Shown: piece by piece, positions 61,090 through 64,000 of the stretch
How the letters are laid out: every line of letters begins with the position of its first letter
Numbering within the stretch: the first letter of the stretch is position 1
NCBI GenBank assembly: GCA_001600055.1
Contig: BCIV01000018.1
Location: 496,001-560,000, forward strand
DNA: 64,000 nucleotides
From: Filobasidium wieringae
Lineage: Eukaryota > Basidiomycota > Tremellomycetes > Filobasidiales > Filobasidiaceae
Reading direction: 5' to 3'
Notes under the pieces: model-generated
Told to the model about the DNA's origin: nothing
Databases searched by the model: none
Seen by the model: only the letters and a program-made list of their open reading frames with translations
Program-made: the position numbers and the translations under genes

Positions 61090-62079
61090 TTAATCTTCCC
61101 GTTGTCCGCCTGGAGTGAACTTGTGCTTCCCCATCTTGTCATATGTTGTGACTCCTTGTCCGCTGCCGACGACTCCGACTGTTAAGTATAAAAATATGTA
61201 AGGAACGACACATATGGTTTCATCGAATGACTGCATACCTTTGCCTGCGATTCGAATGGCACACCATTAGTTTTTCAACTATATGAAAATGATTCTCACA
61301 AAAACTCACCTGTAGGGTTATCTGGTGTTCGGAAGATCGATTTACCCTCCAATCTAACCAGTCCAATCCGTCAATTCAGCCAGCAAGTTCAAGTCTCATG
61401 ATCAACGTGCTACTGACCCTCCAATCTTGACCCCCTTCTTAGCCGCTTTCTTCCCAAAGCTTTCCCAAGCGCTCTTCTTCTGTAAGGTCTCTTGCGTCTT
61501 CTCCTTCTGCTTCTCAGCCCATTTCTCATTCTTCTTCTTCCTCTTTTCTTTTTCCCTCTCCTCCTCTACTTGACTGAGTTTGCGTTTTACACCTGTATTG
61601 GCGGCGGGGGCGGAGGATTCTAGAGGTACTGAGCCTAGGGGTCGGAGGCAGGGTGGGGGTAGCGTTATAGGGGATGTATAACCTTTGAAGATGAGGGTGT
61701 ACATAGGCTGGTCTGGGGTACCGGAGATGGCTGTTATCCGGGCTGGGTACCTATCGAGGCGAATCGACACACGGACGAGGCTTTTGAATAACGGTGGTGA
61801 AGAAGAGGCGAAGAATAGGACAAACCATTTCATATCCTTATACCTAGCGGAAACTTCCTCCCCAGCCTTGAATCCTTTCTCCTTGGCCTTTCCTTTATTC
61901 TTACTAGTCGGCTCAGCATCTTTGGCAGCACCAGTAGACCCAAGCGCTTGTTTTGTAAGGTCGATAATCTCTACGAGCTCGCTTTGTAGAGTGAGGAGTT
62001 CTGCGTTTGATGGGTCTGCTTCCAGCCCTAGTTTGACTTGAGAAAGCTGGTACTCGAATCCTTCTAGTTCAACCTCCAT
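61090..62079 (-). CDS. SPF30: Splicing factor SPF30 / SMNDC1 (Tudor domain)
   Basis: Spliceosome assembly factor that binds symmetric dimethyl-arginine in Sm proteins. Exons 62079-61826, 61750-61418, 61353-61310, 61244-61239 (6 nt) and 61178-61090 give 241 codons. Features: an N-terminal coiled helix (LEGFEYQLSQVKLGLEADP..ELLTLQSELVEII), the Tudor core (ARYKDMK-WYPARITAISGTPDQPMYTLIFKGY, about 72-110), a charged helix (EEEREKEKRKKKNEKWAEKQKEK), and the conserved C-terminal signature SAWESFGKKAAKKG..GKSIFRTPDNPTGKVGVVGSG. The 6-nt exon supplies Gly-Lys of PTGKVGV. Ends GGQRED. Divergent from SPC19. Confidence 0.9.
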
Positions 62080-62338
62080 TATATATGCGTGTAACTCTCA
62101 GTGATTTGATTGATAGATGATGAGAGGTTTGCAGGCGTCGAATTACTCTTGAGATTCGAAGAGATTGATAGAAGGGGTGACATCAGAGGATAATGGCTCA
62201 TCCCTTTGCGCTTCTATTTGGCGCGTTCCCGTAATCGCGGGGGGTTGTTGTTATTGATGTCGATAGCAACAAGATACATCTCGTTTTGGATCTTGCCTGT
62301 TGCCTGAACATCTTTACAGGGACTACCACTTCAGGACC

Positions 62339-63041
62339 ATGGCAGACACTCTCTCATACCTAGAGGAATGCGTGAACGCTACCGAAGCATGTGTCAAAAC
62401 GGTAAGTCTGAAGCCTGAACAGCGCTCGAAAGAGCGATAACTATAACTGACCTACCGGTCATTGTCTTACAGCAAGATCGAGCGATAGCACAGTTACAGA
62501 AAGGCATCCAAGATCTACCTAGATTGACAAAGATTCTTCACAACGAGAGAGTGAGCCCGCGCTTCGATGTTTGCCCTCCTCTAGATGTATACTCATGCTT
62601 TATTATGATCGTAGCATTACCTTCTTCTCCCCGAACCGCTACTGCAACAATATAAGGCGGAACTCTCCGACTCCCTCTCACCTCAAATCGATCAGTTGAT
62701 CGAAAAGGCCGAAGCTTCTATAGCTAAATCTCAACGAAGAGCGGTGGATCTGAAACAGACTGTGAGCGTCGTCCATCCCCTACCTACCGTCGATATAAAC
62801 TGAACGTCGTTTATCGCACCATCAGCTGGATGTCGTGACCCAATCATCTTTAAACCCTAACACCCTTCCTACATCCCGGCCATTACAAACGAAACCAACA
62901 GCAGCCAAAGTCTCTTCGAGTCAAGCTCCAGCGAAGATCCCATTCGAGATGAAACAACTATCGCACGCGCAACGGAAGAGGTATATCATGCTCAAGGGGA
63001 AAAAGGATCGATTAGAGAGGGAATTGGCTAAGCTCAGTTAA
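62339..63041 (+). CDS. SPC19: DASH (Dam1) complex subunit Spc19
   Basis: Kinetochore subunit of the ring complex coupling chromosomes to microtubules, specific to fungi. Exons 62339-62401, 62473-62550, 62615-62761 and 62826-63041 give 167 codons, typical for Spc19. The pattern matches the family: YLEECVNATEACVKT, LQKGIQDLPRLTKILHNERHYLLLPEPLL, then SDSLSPQIDQLIEKAEASIAKSQRR. The C-terminus (PFEMKQLSHAQRKRYIMLKGKKDRLERELAKL) is a basic coiled coil. It shares a 259-bp divergent promoter with SPF30. Confidence 0.82.
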
Positions 63042-63356
63042 GCTGGCTGGAGCAGGGGTTTGGCTTACGGGGTTTGTTGAAGGTTGTAATCGCTATCCCG
63101 AGGATGGTAATGTTGTAAGAAACACTTATAATCAGTCCGCTAAGATCGCGACTTTTGAGAACTGTCACCGAGCGATTTCCATCCTTCCGCTCGATTCCGC
63201 GATGCAAGTCGAGCTCGAGGATTACGATCGTATGTCTGACCCAACGTTCCTAATACATCCACCGCTACAGTATCGTAAATTTTCACTTCTTATACACGCG
63301 CACCATCTTGTCTGACCTTCGATGAGGCGATGAGGTGAACGAATCATCTGAACGAA
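63042..63356. other. Convergent intergenic region
   Basis: 315 bp between SPC19 and the last gene. No feature is recognised. Confidence 0.5.
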
Positions 63357-64000
63357 TCATTTACCTCCCGCCTTGCCCTTGGCGTTACCACCGCAATAAT
63401 TACCCTGTTTCCTGACTTCATCAAAGACGGTCATGACCACTCTGCTCTCCGCATGATTGCATCGATCGGATTCGAGTTTCTTATCCCGGATACACCTTGC
63501 GACCTCGCTGGTGAAATGGAAGGAGCGGATGGTGAGAACGAATTCAACGGGAATTACAACCGGGGGTGGCGACTCACTCGGCTTGGTAGTTCATCCCTCG
63601 GGCTGCTGCTTCGGGAATAGGACACTTTTTGACGATAGCTTCCGGTTTGGGGTTGGACTCGGTAGGACGAGGATAGATCGTGAATCCCTCTGGCCTGTAC
63701 GTAGGAGCTAGATCCGCGTTGACGAAAAATCAACTTCCGATCATTTCACTCCCAGCTCCAAACCTTCCCGCGGACTCACTATCGATCACAATCTCCGCCT
63801 CCTCCATCTCCAAATGAACACACCCCCTGGGACTGGTCTCCGTCTCCATACTTGTCCTACAGATAGCGGTTCCCACGCCCTTCCATTCGACGACCCAGTT
63901 GGAATTGAGGTCCACTCCGGTACGTTCGTAAGGAATCATATGACCTGTGATGGACGATGGGGGCGAATGCGATTTGTTTGCGGGGTTTTGGTGGAGGAGC
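63357..64000 (-). CDS. Unknown cysteine-containing protein, 5' end beyond the window
   Basis: The last exons are 63694-63578 and 63507-63357, joined in phase 2. They encode GFTIYPRPTESNPKPEAIVKKC.. and ..DEVARCIRDKKLESDRCNHAES..RKQGNYCGGNAKGKAGGK. A further coding-like exon on the same strand (from about 63942 down to about 63780: MIPYERTGVDLNSNWVVEW.., with two cysteines) ends at a good donor but in a phase that does not fit the next exon, so the 5' structure is unresolved. The even cysteines suggest disulphides, and the C-x9/10-C spacing faintly recalls CHCH proteins. I do not recognise the family. Confidence 0.45.

Overview
The window is nuclear DNA from a basidiomycete, most probably a tremellomycetous yeast (Cryptococcus/Kwoniella-like). 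The genes are closely packed and intron-dense, with GT..AG introns mostly of 50-75 nt. The proteins are clearly fungal (alpha-1,3-glucan synthase with a fused C-terminal membrane domain, DASH subunit Spc19, a Zn2Cys6 regulator, Mediator Med13). I rebuilt each gene by splicing exons by eye. In almost every case the exon lengths sum to whole codons and rejoin conserved motifs, but exon borders remain hand predictions.

Layout. 1-2.6 kb: a decayed minus-strand gene relic and non-coding DNA. 2.7-10.8 kb: AGS1 (+). 11.4-15.8 kb: Mediator MED13 (+). 16.4-17.1 kb: small secreted PAN/apple-like protein (-). 18.4-21.0 kb: SEC63 (-). 21.3-23.9 kb: DHA1-type MFS transporter (-). 24.2-25.6 kb: ER Qa-SNARE UFE1 (-). 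26.3-27.4 kb: gluconokinase (-). 27.8-33.0 kb: MSH6, 21 exons (-). 33.7-34.4 kb: DUF3237 protein (+). 34.5-35.3 kb: unknown protein (-). 35.7-36.1 kb: AT-rich fold-back repeat element. 36.8-38.2 kb: secreted cysteine-rich, Ser/Thr-rich surface protein (+). 38.8-43.3 kb: large unknown protein (+). 43.5-44.5 kb: SYS1 (+). 44.6-46.4 kb: probable membrane-anchored protein, possibly Pex26-like (-). 46.6-60.6 kb: a metabolic gene cluster (below). 61.1-62.1 kb: splicing factor SPF30/SMNDC1 (-). 62.3-63.0 kb: DASH subunit SPC19 (+). 63.4-64 kb: an unknown gene running off the end (-).

The most interesting part is 46.6-60.6 kb: dihydroxyacetone kinase (-), a Zn2Cys6 regulator (-), a short-chain (sugar-alcohol type) dehydrogenase (+), a transketolase-family protein resembling dihydroxyacetone synthase (-) and an MFS sugar transporter (+). 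The kinase consumes the product that a dihydroxyacetone synthase would make. The three promoter regions share an 18-bp element, CGG-N12-CCG with a conserved core (consensus CGGYYGTKCCTGANTCCG). It occurs at 49330, 52996 (reverse), 58331 and 58408, with a weaker copy at 49212. Inverted CGG triplets are the usual target of Zn2Cys6 factors, so the cluster looks like a self-contained regulon controlled by its own regulator. I propose it as an undescribed pentose or sugar-alcohol to dihydroxyacetone catabolic module.

A second theme is very small exons: 6, 11 and 14 nt in the regulator and 6 nt in SPF30, each needed to restore a conserved motif.
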